NCBI RefSeq assembly: GCF_008704715.1
Contig: NZ_CP023689.1
Span: forward strand, 3,534,001-3,598,000
DNA length: 64,000 nt
Direction of reading: 5' to 3'
Origin: Streptomyces chartreusis
Lineage (GTDB): Bacteria; Actinomycetota; Actinomycetes; Streptomycetales; Streptomycetaceae
Part shown: positions 7,412 to 15,175 of the stretch, in pieces
How positions within the stretch are numbered: the first letter of the stretch is position 1
Layout of the letters: each line of letters opens with the position of its first letter
The notes under the pieces: generated by a model
Told to the model about the DNA's origin: nothing
Databases searched by the model: none
What the model saw: the letters and a program-made list of their open reading frames with translations, nothing else
Position numbers and translations under genes: made by a program

Positions 7412-9111
7412 CGCGCCCCCTCCGGCGTAGGCATGGCCGTGGCGCGTACGGGGGTGCCCGGAGGGCGGGGTGGGCCGTTGCGGGGGGTCGGGCGTGCGGG
7501 GCGTTCGGTCCAGCGGCCGGGGACGTGGGCCTCGGCCGGGACGGCGAACGGGAGGGGTTCACCGGTGTCGTCGAGGACCACGCGGCGGACCGGGGTGCGC
7601 GAGACGATCTCCAGGTAAATGCCGTGAAATGCCGCGACGTTCTGCTCGACGGTGAACAGTTCGAGCGCACGCGCGCGTGCGGCCGCGCCCAGGCGTTCAC
7701 GGCGCTCGGGGTCCCGCAACAACGCCACGCACGCCTCCGCGAGCGCCCGCGGATTGCGCGGCGGTACGACGAGCCCGGTGCCGCCGATGACCTCCACCAC
7801 CGCGCCGACGTCCGTGGACACCGTCGCGCGACCGCAGAACATGGCCTCGACCAGGCCGATGGGGAAGCCCTCGACGACGCTGGACAGGACGGTCACCGCG
7901 CCGGAGGCGTACGCGGCGGCCAGGTTCGGGATGTCCGGGGCGCCGATCTCCTCGAAGGAGACGGGGTTGTCGCCGACCCGGTGCGGCCCCTCCGCCTCGT
8001 CGGGGAAGAGCTGCGCGGCAAGCGCCCGGCAGTGGCCGAGATAGGCGGCCCCCTCGGGGCCGGCCGGCGTGCCGACGATCCGCAGCCGGGTCTTCGGCTC
8101 CTCCTTGCGCACCTCGGCGAAGGCGTGCAGCAACGACACCAGGTCCTTGGCGGGTTCGACGCGGCCGACCCACACCAGCGAGTCCGGGTCGGCGCACGCC
8201 GCGCTCTCGCCGACCTCCGCGAAGCGGCCGGCGTCCATGCCGGGGTACACCGTGCGGAGCTTGGCGCGGTCGGCGCCGCACCGCTCCTGCCAGCGGCGGG
8301 CGTGACCGTTGCCCGGCGTGACGAGGGCGGCCCGCGCGTAGGTCTCGGCGGCGAGCGCGCCGTGGAAGGCGGCGAGCAGGGAGCGCACGGCCGGCGAGGA
8401 GTCGGGGGCGGCCAGATAGTGCGTACGGAGCCGGACGCCGTACTCGGTCAGAAGCAGCGGTACGCCGCAGAAGTGGTGCGCGAGCAGGCCGGGCAGGGCC
8501 GCGGAGCCGCCGGAGGTGGCGTGGCACAGGTCGACGGCGCCCAGGCCGTCGTCCTCGTACCAGTCGAGGGAGAGCGGGCGCAGGGCGCGCTCCAGGTGCG
8601 CGGCGACGGCCAGCAGATCGGGCACACGCGCCTCGCGCGCCGTCCGCAGGGCGCCCCGGGACCGGCAGGCGTGCTCCAGAGCGCGTACGGCGGCCTCGGA
8701 GCGGAGCGCTCCCACGAGACCGCCCTCGTCGCGGGCGAGTTCGGCGAGGCCGTACAGCGCACTGCCGAAACGGTCCGCCTCAGTGGCCGACGCCTCCCCG
8801 GAGGCATCATCCGCGCCGCCCCCCGCGCAGAGTACGGCCGCCAACTCGGCGTAGTGCTCGGCGAACCGGCGGCGCGCCCGACGGCCGTACACCACTCCGT
8901 CCTCGTCGGCGGACCACATCGGCGCGGTGCGGACCCGGCTGACCTGGGCCGGCAGCGGGACCCAGCCCTCGTCCTCCTGGCGCTCGCTGCGGCTGAGCGC
9001 GTAGATGTCGAACTCGTGCCGGTCGAGCCCGCGCACGAGCCGGTCGCACCAGAGCCTGGCGTCACCGCTCACATACGGATAGCCGCCCTCCGCAATCAGT
9101 CCGATGCGCAC
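7408..9111 (-). CDS. PelF-like glycosyltransferase (DUF3492 + GT4 domain)
   Basis: 567 residues. The N-terminal VRIGLIAEGGYPYVSG matches the signature opening of DUF3492, the N-terminal half of PelF-type glycosyltransferases (usually EG(T/S)YPYVxGGVSxW). The C-terminal half is a GT-B fold of family GT4: LVWVGRVEPAKDLVSLL, RIVGTPAG, and the donor-site E-x7-E in EGFPIGLVE. Family knowledge: PelF is a cytoplasmic, UDP-sugar-using polymerase for the Pel exopolysaccharide; other GT4 relatives exist. GTG at 9111 is chosen because it starts the domain and has a GGGGGTG purine run upstream. First gene of an operon reading 9111 to 3638, coupled by ATGA to the membrane protein. The C-terminal ~30 residues are Pro/Arg-rich. 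Confidence 0.88.
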   Translation of the reverse strand: MRIGLIAEGGYPYVSGDARLWCDRLVRGLDRHEFDIYALSRSERQEDEGWVPLPAQVSRVRTAPMWSADEDGVVYGRRARRRFAEHYAELAAVLCAGGGADDASGEASATEADRFGSALYGLAELARDEGGLVGALRSEAAVRALEHACRSRGALRTAREARVPDLLAVAAHLERALRPLSLDWYEDDGLGAVDLCHATSGGSAALPGLLAHHFCGVPLLLTEYGVRLRTHYLAAPDSSPAVRSLLAAFHGALAAETYARAALVTPGNGHARRWQERCGADRAKLRTVYPGMDAGRFAEVGESAACADPDSLVWVGRVEPAKDLVSLLHAFAEVRKEEPKTRLRIVGTPAGPEGAAYLGHCRALAAQLFPDEAEGPHRVGDNPVSFEEIGAPDIPNLAAAYASGAVTVLSSVVEGFPIGLVEAMFCGRATVSTDVGAVVEVIGGTGLVVPPRNPRALAEACVALLRDPERRERLGAAARARALELFTVEQNVAAFHGIYLEIVSRTPVRRVVLDDTGEPLPFAVPAEAHVPGRWTERPARPTPRNGPPRPPGTPVRATAMPTPEGAR

Positions 9112-9191
9112 GAGTACACCCCCGATCTCCCGTAAGGGGAGCCGCCGTTCCCGTGACGGCTCGCAGCGGGACGAACGTATGCGGACAAGGC

Positions 9192-9225
9192 GGTGGCGCG
9201 ACGGACGGTTGTCCATCGCGCCACC
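9192..9225 (-). terminator. Hairpin between ABC importer operon and glycosyltransferase operon
   Basis: A perfect 10-bp inverted repeat (GGTGGCGCGA and TCGCGCCACC) with a 14-nt loop lies downstream of the ABC ATPase gene and 80 bp upstream of the glycosyltransferase start, both on the minus strand. It may end the importer transcript. Beside it (about 9336-9362) is a short tandem GGAGCCGTC-type repeat. No clear promoter for the glycosyltransferase was found in this 258-bp gap. Confidence 0.45.
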
Positions 9226-9369
9226 AAAAGGGGTGAACGGTCGTAACTTTCCCGTGCGGGTCGCGTTCCGTCGCGCTAGGAGATCAAATGCGCACGGATC
9301 GTCACACCCGAACTGCCCGGCCGCACGGGGCCATCGGAGCCGTCGGAGCCGTCGGAGCCGTCGGGACGA

Positions 9370-11121
9370 TCACACCGCGGCCAACTCCCTTCGCGCGGCT
9401 CGCCGCTGGGCCGCGATCCGCGGATCGAGTGCCGGTACGGCGGCCAGGAGCTGCTTGGTGTACGGGTCCTGCGGATTGTCGTAGACCTCGTCGGCGGGGC
9501 CCTCTTCGACGATTCGCCCGCGCCGCATCACCGCCACCCGGTCGCTGACCTGGCGTACGACGGCGAGGTCGTGGGCGACGAAGACGAGCGCCAGGCCGAG
9601 TTCGCGCTGCAACTCGCCCAGCAGCGCGACGACCTGGGCCTGCGTGGTGACGTCCAGAGCGGAGACGGGCTCGTCGCAGACGATGACACGCGGGTCGGCC
9701 GCGAGCGCCCGGGCGATGCCGACGCGCTGGCGCTGGCCGCCGCTGAACTCGTGCGGGTAGCGGTCGTAGTGCGCCCCTTCGAGCCCCACGCGCTCCAGCA
9801 GTTCGCGCACCCGCCCCCGGACGCGCCCCTCGTCCCGCTCACCCCGTGCGCGAAGCGGGTCGGCGATCGACTCGCCCACCGTTCGGCGGGGGTTGAGGGA
9901 GGACACGGGGTCCTGGAACACCATCTGTACGGCCGGATCCACGCCCACGCGCGCGTGCCCTTCATGGCGCACCTCCCCCGCCGTCGGCTCCAGAAGCCCG
10001 ACCAGCATCCGCCCGAGCGTCGTCTTGCCGCTGCCGCTCTCCCCGACGATGCCGAGGGTCTCGCCGCGGCGGACGGTCAGCGACACGTCGTTGACCGCCG
10101 TGAACGCCCGCTTCCCGCGCCCGAATTCACGCCGCAGCCCGGTCGCCGCAAGCACGACCTCGGAGCCCGCGCCGCCGGGGCCCACGCTGCCGGGGCCCGC
10201 GCCGCCAGAGCCCGCGCCGCCAGAGCCCGTGCCGCCAGGGGCTGCCTGCCCTTCCGAGGCGACCCCCACGTCCAGACCGGCCTTCGCTCCGCCGACCTCA
10301 CGCGGCACGTCCACCCGCGGCACGTCCACCCGCGGCACCGCGCCCAGCAGTTCACGCGTGTACGACCGCGCGGGCGCTCCCAGCACCTCCGCGACCGGCC
10401 CGTGTTCGACCGCTCGCCCGTGCCGCATGACCAGCACCTCGTCGACACTCTCGGCGGCGACTCCGACGTCATGGGTGACCAGGAGCAGCCCCATGCCGGT
10501 CTCCTCGCGGAGCGTGTGCAGGAGGTCGAGGATCTGGGCCTGGACGGTCACGTCGAGGGCCGTCGTCGGCTCGTCGGCGATCAGCAGGTCGGGCTCGCAG
10601 GCCAGCGCCATGGCGATGAGCGCGCGCTGGCGCATGCCGCCGCTGAACTCGTGCGGGCGGGACCGGGATCGCCGAGCCGCGTCCGGGATGCCGACCCGGT
10701 CCAGCACATCGACGGCACGCGCGCGTGCCGCTCGTCGCGAGGCACGCGTGTGCACGCGGTACACCTCGGCGATCTGGTCGCCGATCGCGTAGTACGGGTC
10801 CAGGGAGGACAGCGGGTCCTGGAACACCATCGCGGCCTTGGCGCCCCGCAGCCGTCGGAGTTCGTCGTCGGACGCCCGCTGTACGTCGACCCCGGCGACG
10901 TCGATCGAGCCGCCGACCCGCGCGCCCGTGCCGCGGTGCAGCCCGAGCAGGGCCGAGGCGACCGTGGACTTGCCGGAGCCGGACTCACCGACCAGGGCGA
11001 GAGCGGCGCCGCGCGCCAGCCGGAAGCCGAGGCCGTCGACGGCACGCAGGTCACCGAAGTCGACCGTCAGGCCGCTCACTTCGACGAGCCCGCCCACCGA
11101 AGTCTTGTCGATGTCGCTCAT
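9370..11121 (-). CDS. Double ATPase of an oligopeptide-type ABC importer (DppD-DppF fusion)
   Basis: 583 residues holding two complete ABC ATPase domains. Each has Walker A GESGSGKS, a Q-loop FQDP, a signature (SGGMRQR in the first, SGGQRQR in the second) and Walker B ending DEP (LLIADEP, VIVCDEP). Between them, about residues 260-325, is a Gly/Pro/Ser-rich linker with short repeats (VPRVDVPRVDVPRE, then GSGGAG-type). In most bacteria the two ATPases are separate DppD/OppD and DppF/OppF subunits; here one polypeptide supplies both. Its ATG overlaps the stop of the permease (ATGA). It would hydrolyse ATP at the inner membrane to drive uptake of peptides or similar solutes bound by the 13095-14813 lipoprotein. 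Confidence 0.93.
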   Translation of the reverse strand: MSDIDKTSVGGLVEVSGLTVDFGDLRAVDGLGFRLARGAALALVGESGSGKSTVASALLGLHRGTGARVGGSIDVAGVDVQRASDDELRRLRGAKAAMVFQDPLSSLDPYYAIGDQIAEVYRVHTRASRRAARARAVDVLDRVGIPDAARRSRSRPHEFSGGMRQRALIAMALACEPDLLIADEPTTALDVTVQAQILDLLHTLREETGMGLLLVTHDVGVAAESVDEVLVMRHGRAVEHGPVAEVLGAPARSYTRELLGAVPRVDVPRVDVPREVGGAKAGLDVGVASEGQAAPGGTGSGGAGSGGAGPGSVGPGGAGSEVVLAATGLRREFGRGKRAFTAVNDVSLTVRRGETLGIVGESGSGKTTLGRMLVGLLEPTAGEVRHEGHARVGVDPAVQMVFQDPVSSLNPRRTVGESIADPLRARGERDEGRVRGRVRELLERVGLEGAHYDRYPHEFSGGQRQRVGIARALAADPRVIVCDEPVSALDVTTQAQVVALLGELQRELGLALVFVAHDLAVVRQVSDRVAVMRRGRIVEEGPADEVYDNPQDPYTKQLLAAVPALDPRIAAQRRAARRELAAV

Positions 11122-12107
11122 GCCAGCACCACCCGTCGGTCGGCCACCGCGTACAGCACGTCCGCGACGGCGTTGGCGACGACCACGAAGAACCCGATGA
11201 CCAGGACCATGCCGACGACGACCGGAAGGTCGACCACCTTGACGGCGTGGACCAGTTCCTGTCCGATGCCCGGCAGGCCGAAGAGCGTCTCGGTGAGCAC
11301 CGCGCCGCCGACCGCGCCGCCGAAGTTGTTGGCGTTCAGGGCGATGACCGGCGCGAGGGCCCCGCGCAGCGCGTGCCGCCCGATGACCGACCGCTCGCCG
11401 ACGCCGTACGCCCGGAAGGTGCGGATGTGGTCCTCGGCCAGCGTCTCCAGCATCGCCGCCCGGGTCAGCCGGGCGAACGCGGCGGCCTCGATCAGGGCGA
11501 GCGAGAGCCAGGGCAGCAGCAGGTTCCACGCCCACTGTTCGGGGTCGTCGGTGAAGGCGACGTACTGCGGGAACGGCAGCAGTTGGAGCTGCCCGCACAC
11601 GACGATCATCAGGACCAGGCCGATGACGAAGACCGGCGTGGCCACGCCCGCGAGCGTGACGCCGGTCAGCAGCCGCTCGGTGAGACGGCCGCGTCGCCAT
11701 GCGGACAGGACGCCGGTGCCGACGCCGAGGATCAGCCACAGCACCATGGCGCCGAACACCAGCGACAGGCTGACCGGCAGCTTCGCCAGGATCAGCGCGG
11801 TGACCTGCTGGTCGCTCTGGTACGACAGCCCGAGGCAGGGCGCCGAGCAGTGCTGCACGGACGTGCCCGTCGAGTAGTCCTGGCCGGCGACCAGGCCCTG
11901 GAGGAAGTCCCAGTAGCGCGCGTACAGCGGGTCGTTCAGGTGCAGTTGCTCGGCGACCTGCTGCACCTGGGCGGGCGAGCAGCGCGGGCCGCAGGTGATC
12001 TGGGCGACGTTGCCGGGGGTGACGTAGAAGACGACGTAGACGATCACCGAGATGGCGAACAGGGTGACGACGGCGCCCAGGACCCGGCGCAGGAGGAAGC
12101 CGCTCAT
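11118..12107 (-). CDS. ABC importer permease, DppB/OppB type
   Basis: 329 residues. N-terminal MSGFLLRRVLGAVVTLFAISVIVYVVF is the usual OppB/DppB first helix, followed by an extracytoplasmic loop and five more hydrophobic segments. The EAA-type loop is around RLTRAAMLETLAEDHIRTFRAYG. The extracytoplasmic loop is Cys-containing (TCGPRCSP and HCSAPCLG), which is less common and may be disulfide-bonded. Overlaps both neighbours by 4 nt, so it is translated as part of a tightly coupled operon. Confidence 0.92.
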   Translation of the reverse strand: MSGFLLRRVLGAVVTLFAISVIVYVVFYVTPGNVAQITCGPRCSPAQVQQVAEQLHLNDPLYARYWDFLQGLVAGQDYSTGTSVQHCSAPCLGLSYQSDQQVTALILAKLPVSLSLVFGAMVLWLILGVGTGVLSAWRRGRLTERLLTGVTLAGVATPVFVIGLVLMIVVCGQLQLLPFPQYVAFTDDPEQWAWNLLLPWLSLALIEAAAFARLTRAAMLETLAEDHIRTFRAYGVGERSVIGRHALRGALAPVIALNANNFGGAVGGAVLTETLFGLPGIGQELVHAVKVVDLPVVVGMVLVIGFFVVVANAVADVLYAVADRRVVLA

Positions 12108-13090
12108 GCCTTGGCCTCCCTCTTGCGGCCGGTGCCGATGCGCAGCCGGGACGCGGCGCGGGGGTCGAGCGCCGTGCGCACGCCGTCGCCGAGGACGGTC
12201 AGGGCGAGGACGGTCACGAAGAGCGCGCCGGCGGGCAGCAGCAGATACTGCGGGGCGGCCTGGTACCAGACGTCGGCCGCGGTGAGCATCTGCCCCCAGG
12301 ACGGCGTCGGGGGCTTCACGCCGACGCCCAGGAAGGACAGGGCGGCCTCGACGGTGATGTTGGAGGGGACGAGCAGCGCCGCGTAGGTGATGACCGGCGC
12401 GGCGATGCCGGGCAGCAGCTCACGCCGGGCGATCCGCCAGGTGCCCCAGCCGCTGAGCCGGGCTGCGGCGACGTAGTCGAGCCCCTTGAGGGTGAGCGTC
12501 TGGGCGCGCACGATCTTCGCGATGTTGCCCCATGCGATCAGGCCGATGACCAGGGCGACCAGCACGGGCCGCGGGAAGCTCGACGGCACGATCGCGAGCA
12601 GCGCGAGCGCCATGATCATCAGCGGCATCGCGACGATGACGTCGGTGAACCGGCTCAGCACCTGATCGACCCAGCGGCTGCCGAGCGCGGCGGCGACACC
12701 CACCACGACACCGATGGCGACCTGGACGACGGTCGCGGCCAGCGCGACACCGAGGGAGACCCGGGCGCCGTACACCAGCCGCGCGAACAGGTCCCGCCCG
12801 GTCTGCGGTTCGACGCCGAGCCAGTGCTCGGCGCTCGCTCCCCCGAACGACCCGATGGGCACACCGCCGCGCGCGGAGTCCACCAGGGAGGGGTGATACG
12901 TGGTCGGGTCCTGGCCCTCGATGGCGGTGAGCAGGGGTGCGGCGAGCGCGACCAGGACGAGCAGCGCGACGACGACCGCCGCGACGAGGGCGGCGCGCTG
13001 CGTCCGCAGCCGCCGCCAGAACTGACGGGCCCCCGAGGCCCCCGGGGCGGACACCCCGGGAGCCTCGACGGCGAGAACTGCCTCGCTCAC
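12104..13090 (-). CDS. ABC importer permease, DppC/OppC type
   Basis: 328 residues. N-terminal cytoplasmic segment then a first helix (ALVAAVVVALLVLVALAAPLL), the OppC N-terminal domain, and a permease core with the EAA loop GLDYVAAARLSGWGTWRIARRELLPG. The stop overlaps the next permease start by 4 nt, and only 4 bases separate its start from the stop of the binding-protein gene. Partner of the DppB-like permease at 11118-12107. Confidence 0.92.
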   Translation of the reverse strand: MSEAVLAVEAPGVSAPGASGARQFWRRLRTQRAALVAAVVVALLVLVALAAPLLTAIEGQDPTTYHPSLVDSARGGVPIGSFGGASAEHWLGVEPQTGRDLFARLVYGARVSLGVALAATVVQVAIGVVVGVAAALGSRWVDQVLSRFTDVIVAMPLMIMALALLAIVPSSFPRPVLVALVIGLIAWGNIAKIVRAQTLTLKGLDYVAAARLSGWGTWRIARRELLPGIAAPVITYAALLVPSNITVEAALSFLGVGVKPPTPSWGQMLTAADVWYQAAPQYLLLPAGALFVTVLALTVLGDGVRTALDPRAASRLRIGTGRKREAKA

Positions 13091-13094
13091 GGCG

Positions 13095-14813
13095 CTACTT
13101 CACCGCGACCTGGGAGATGTCCAGGACACCGGTCCAGTCGCTGATCACGACGTTCTTGATGTCCTTGCCGTACAGCCGCTTGTAGACGGGGTGGAACAGC
13201 GGCACGGTCAGCGCCTGTTCGCCGATCTTCGCGTCCAGCGCGCCCCACCGCTTGGCGGCGGCGTCGAGGTCGGTCAGCTTGTTGATCGCGTCGATCTCGG
13301 TGTTGACCGACTTGTCGTCGAGCAGGCCCGTGTTGAAGTTCGCGCCGTCCTTGACGATCTGCCGGCCGTCGAAGATCGGGGCGAGGAAGGGACCACCGGA
13401 GGGCCAGTCGGCACCCCAGTGCGCCAGGAAGAACCCGGGCTCGGTCTGCACGCTGTGGATCTTGTCGGAGTAGTCGTTCTCCTCCAGGCCCTGGAGCTTG
13501 ACCGTGATGCCGGCCTTCTTGAGCGCGTCCTGGATCGCGGTCGCGATCTCGGGGCTGGTCTCGAAGTCCTTGGCGTTGGAGTGCGTCAGGGTGACGGTCA
13601 GGCCCTTCGCGTACCCGGCCTCCTTCAGCAGCTCCTTGGCCTTGGCCGCGTCACCGGCGTCGCCCGCCGGGAAGTGGTCGTACTCGGTGTAGCCGAAGGA
13701 CTTCTGGTCCGGCAGGAAGGTGGTGGCGGGCTCGGCCAGCGCCGAGCCGCCGGCGGCGTTGACGACCGAGGAGCGGTCGATGGCGTGCGAGATCGCCTGG
13801 CGCACCTTGGCGTTGTCGAACGGCTTGATCTTCGGGTTGAAGGCGATGTAGTTCGTGTAACCGAAGTGACCGGTACCGACCCGGGCGGCCAGTTCCTTGT
13901 CGCCGCTCACCTTGGCGAGCTCGGCCGGGCCGAGGTTGGTGTCCGTGGTCACCGCGGCGGCGTCCGTCCCCTGCGACGCGGACAGCCGCTGGTTGATCAC
14001 GGAGGAGTCGAGCCCGGACCGTACGTCGATCTTGTCGGGGTAGCCCTTGCGCTCGGCGTCCGTCGAGGCGGACCAGTGCGTGTTGCGCTCCAGGACGAGC
14101 CGCTCACCGTCGTTCTCGTTGGTCACGACCTTGTACGGCCCCGACGAGACAGGGTGCTCCTCGTACTTCGTGCCGGTGTCCTTGGCCTTGGGGACCGGCG
14201 TGAACTGGGTCTGCGTGGCGAGGTAGGGGAACTCGCCCTCGGGCTTGTTCAGATGGAAGACGATCGTCCGCGCGTCCGGCGTCTCGATCGCCGCGAGGCC
14301 CTTCTTGTCCTTGTACGGCCCCTGGTAGTCGGCGGCGTCGACCAGCCAGTCCCGCAGGTAGGGGGCACCGCCGGACAGCTCGGGCGCGAAGGAGCGCTCG
14401 ATGCCGTACTTGATGTCGGCCGTGGTGATCGGGCTGCCGTCCTCGTACTTCAGGCCCTCCTTGAGGGTGTACGTCCACACGGTGGCGTCCTTGTTGGGGC
14501 GCCCGGTGTCGGTGGCGAGGTCGGGGACGACCTTCGCGCCGGCCTCGCCGTTCTCACGGTTGCGGGTGGTGAGGGTGCGGAAGACCAGGGAGGGGACGTT
14601 GCCGCCGCCGGAGGTGTACAGGCGGGCGGGGTCGAAGTCCTGCTGGGGGTTCGAGTTCAGGACCGTGAGCGTGCCGCCCTTGTGGGGCGTGGAGTCGCCG
14701 CCGGCGCTCTTGGCATCGTTGTCCTCAGGGCCGCAGGCGGCGGCGCCCGCTGCCACGACCAGGCTGACGGATGCCGCGGCCACGCGGCGCGCTATGACGG
14801 ACGGTTGACGCAT
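13095..14813 (-). CDS. Substrate-binding lipoprotein of the ABC importer (SBP family 5, DppA/OppA type)
   Basis: 572 residues. Lipoprotein signal peptide with lipobox AAAC (Cys about residue 27), then an Asp/Ser/Gly-rich tether. The mature part is a class C extracytoplasmic binding protein: GGTLTVLNSNPQQDFDPARLY at the start, DLATDTGRPN...WTYTLKEGLKYEDGSPITTADIKYGIERSF (family 5 signature), VRQAISHAIDRSSV. It collects a peptide, opine or other solute outside the cell and feeds the permeases encoded next. The gene lies 214 nt after a Cys-rich leader peptide, so expression may respond to cysteine supply and the substrate may contain cysteine. This is inference. Confidence 0.92.
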   Translation of the reverse strand: MRQPSVIARRVAAASVSLVVAAGAAACGPEDNDAKSAGGDSTPHKGGTLTVLNSNPQQDFDPARLYTSGGGNVPSLVFRTLTTRNRENGEAGAKVVPDLATDTGRPNKDATVWTYTLKEGLKYEDGSPITTADIKYGIERSFAPELSGGAPYLRDWLVDAADYQGPYKDKKGLAAIETPDARTIVFHLNKPEGEFPYLATQTQFTPVPKAKDTGTKYEEHPVSSGPYKVVTNENDGERLVLERNTHWSASTDAERKGYPDKIDVRSGLDSSVINQRLSASQGTDAAAVTTDTNLGPAELAKVSGDKELAARVGTGHFGYTNYIAFNPKIKPFDNAKVRQAISHAIDRSSVVNAAGGSALAEPATTFLPDQKSFGYTEYDHFPAGDAGDAAKAKELLKEAGYAKGLTVTLTHSNAKDFETSPEIATAIQDALKKAGITVKLQGLEENDYSDKIHSVQTEPGFFLAHWGADWPSGGPFLAPIFDGRQIVKDGANFNTGLLDDKSVNTEIDAINKLTDLDAAAKRWGALDAKIGEQALTVPLFHPVYKRLYGKDIKNVVISDWTGVLDISQVAVK

Positions 14814-15026
14814 CGGAGACGACCTCTCGGATTGACGGATCCCGCGATCCCGCCCTTCGTATCGAATGGCGAGACACGGTGACGCGGAGTGAGACAGAAG
14901 TGAGCAGACGTCTGCCCCGGCGTCGGACCATCGGGTCGTCAGGCACCCGCGAGCACATCACGGGACAAAAGAGTCACGTGATCACGGGAGGGAAAGAGAT
15001 CGCGACGCGAACGCCAAGGGCGAGCG

Positions 15027-15119
15027 TCAGCGACAGTGGATGTCGGCCACGCACAGAGCGGTCACGCCGATGAGCGCCAGCTCGATGGCTGCGCGAGTGG
15101 AGGCGTGACGGGACGACAT
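15027..15119 (-). CDS. 30-residue Cys-rich leader peptide upstream of the ABC importer
   Basis: ATG at 15119 opens a 30-codon frame ending TGA. The peptide begins MSSRHASTRAAIELALIG and ends with two Cys codons spaced by seven residues (CVADIHC) and a final Arg. Family knowledge: actinobacteria carry short Cys-rich leader peptides (named Ms4533A, Ms5788A and others in Mycobacterium smegmatis) before sulfur-acquisition genes, and these tune downstream expression by ribosome stalling at Cys codons. This peptide looks like one of these families. The match is from memory, not a search. The ATG lies 7 nt after a -10 box, so the mRNA is leaderless. The next gene on the strand is the importer binding protein. 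Confidence 0.75.
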   Translation of the reverse strand: MSSRHASTRAAIELALIGVTALCVADIHCR

Positions 15120-15126
15120 GTGCAGA

Positions 15127-15155
15127 AATATGGATGATCTCGCTGCACATGTCAA
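15127..15155 (-). promoter_or_regulatory. Consensus-like promoter of the leader peptide and ABC importer
   Basis: TTGACA (15155-15150), a 17-nt spacer, and CATATT (15132-15127) form a near-consensus vegetative sigma promoter. Seven nucleotides after the -10 box comes the leader ATG, so transcription should start at or next to the A of ATG. In the leader between peptide and importer there is a palindrome CGTGATCACG (14977-14986) and two direct copies of ATCACGGG (14957 and 14981), which could bind a regulator. Confidence 0.75.
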
Positions 15156-15175
15156 TGTGACGTCCGAGTCACCTG

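Noticed and set aside
14725..14961. 78-codon frame upstream of the binding-protein gene
   Set aside because: It overlaps the true signal-peptide region in another frame and has no ribosome site; the leader peptide at 15027-15119 explains this region better.
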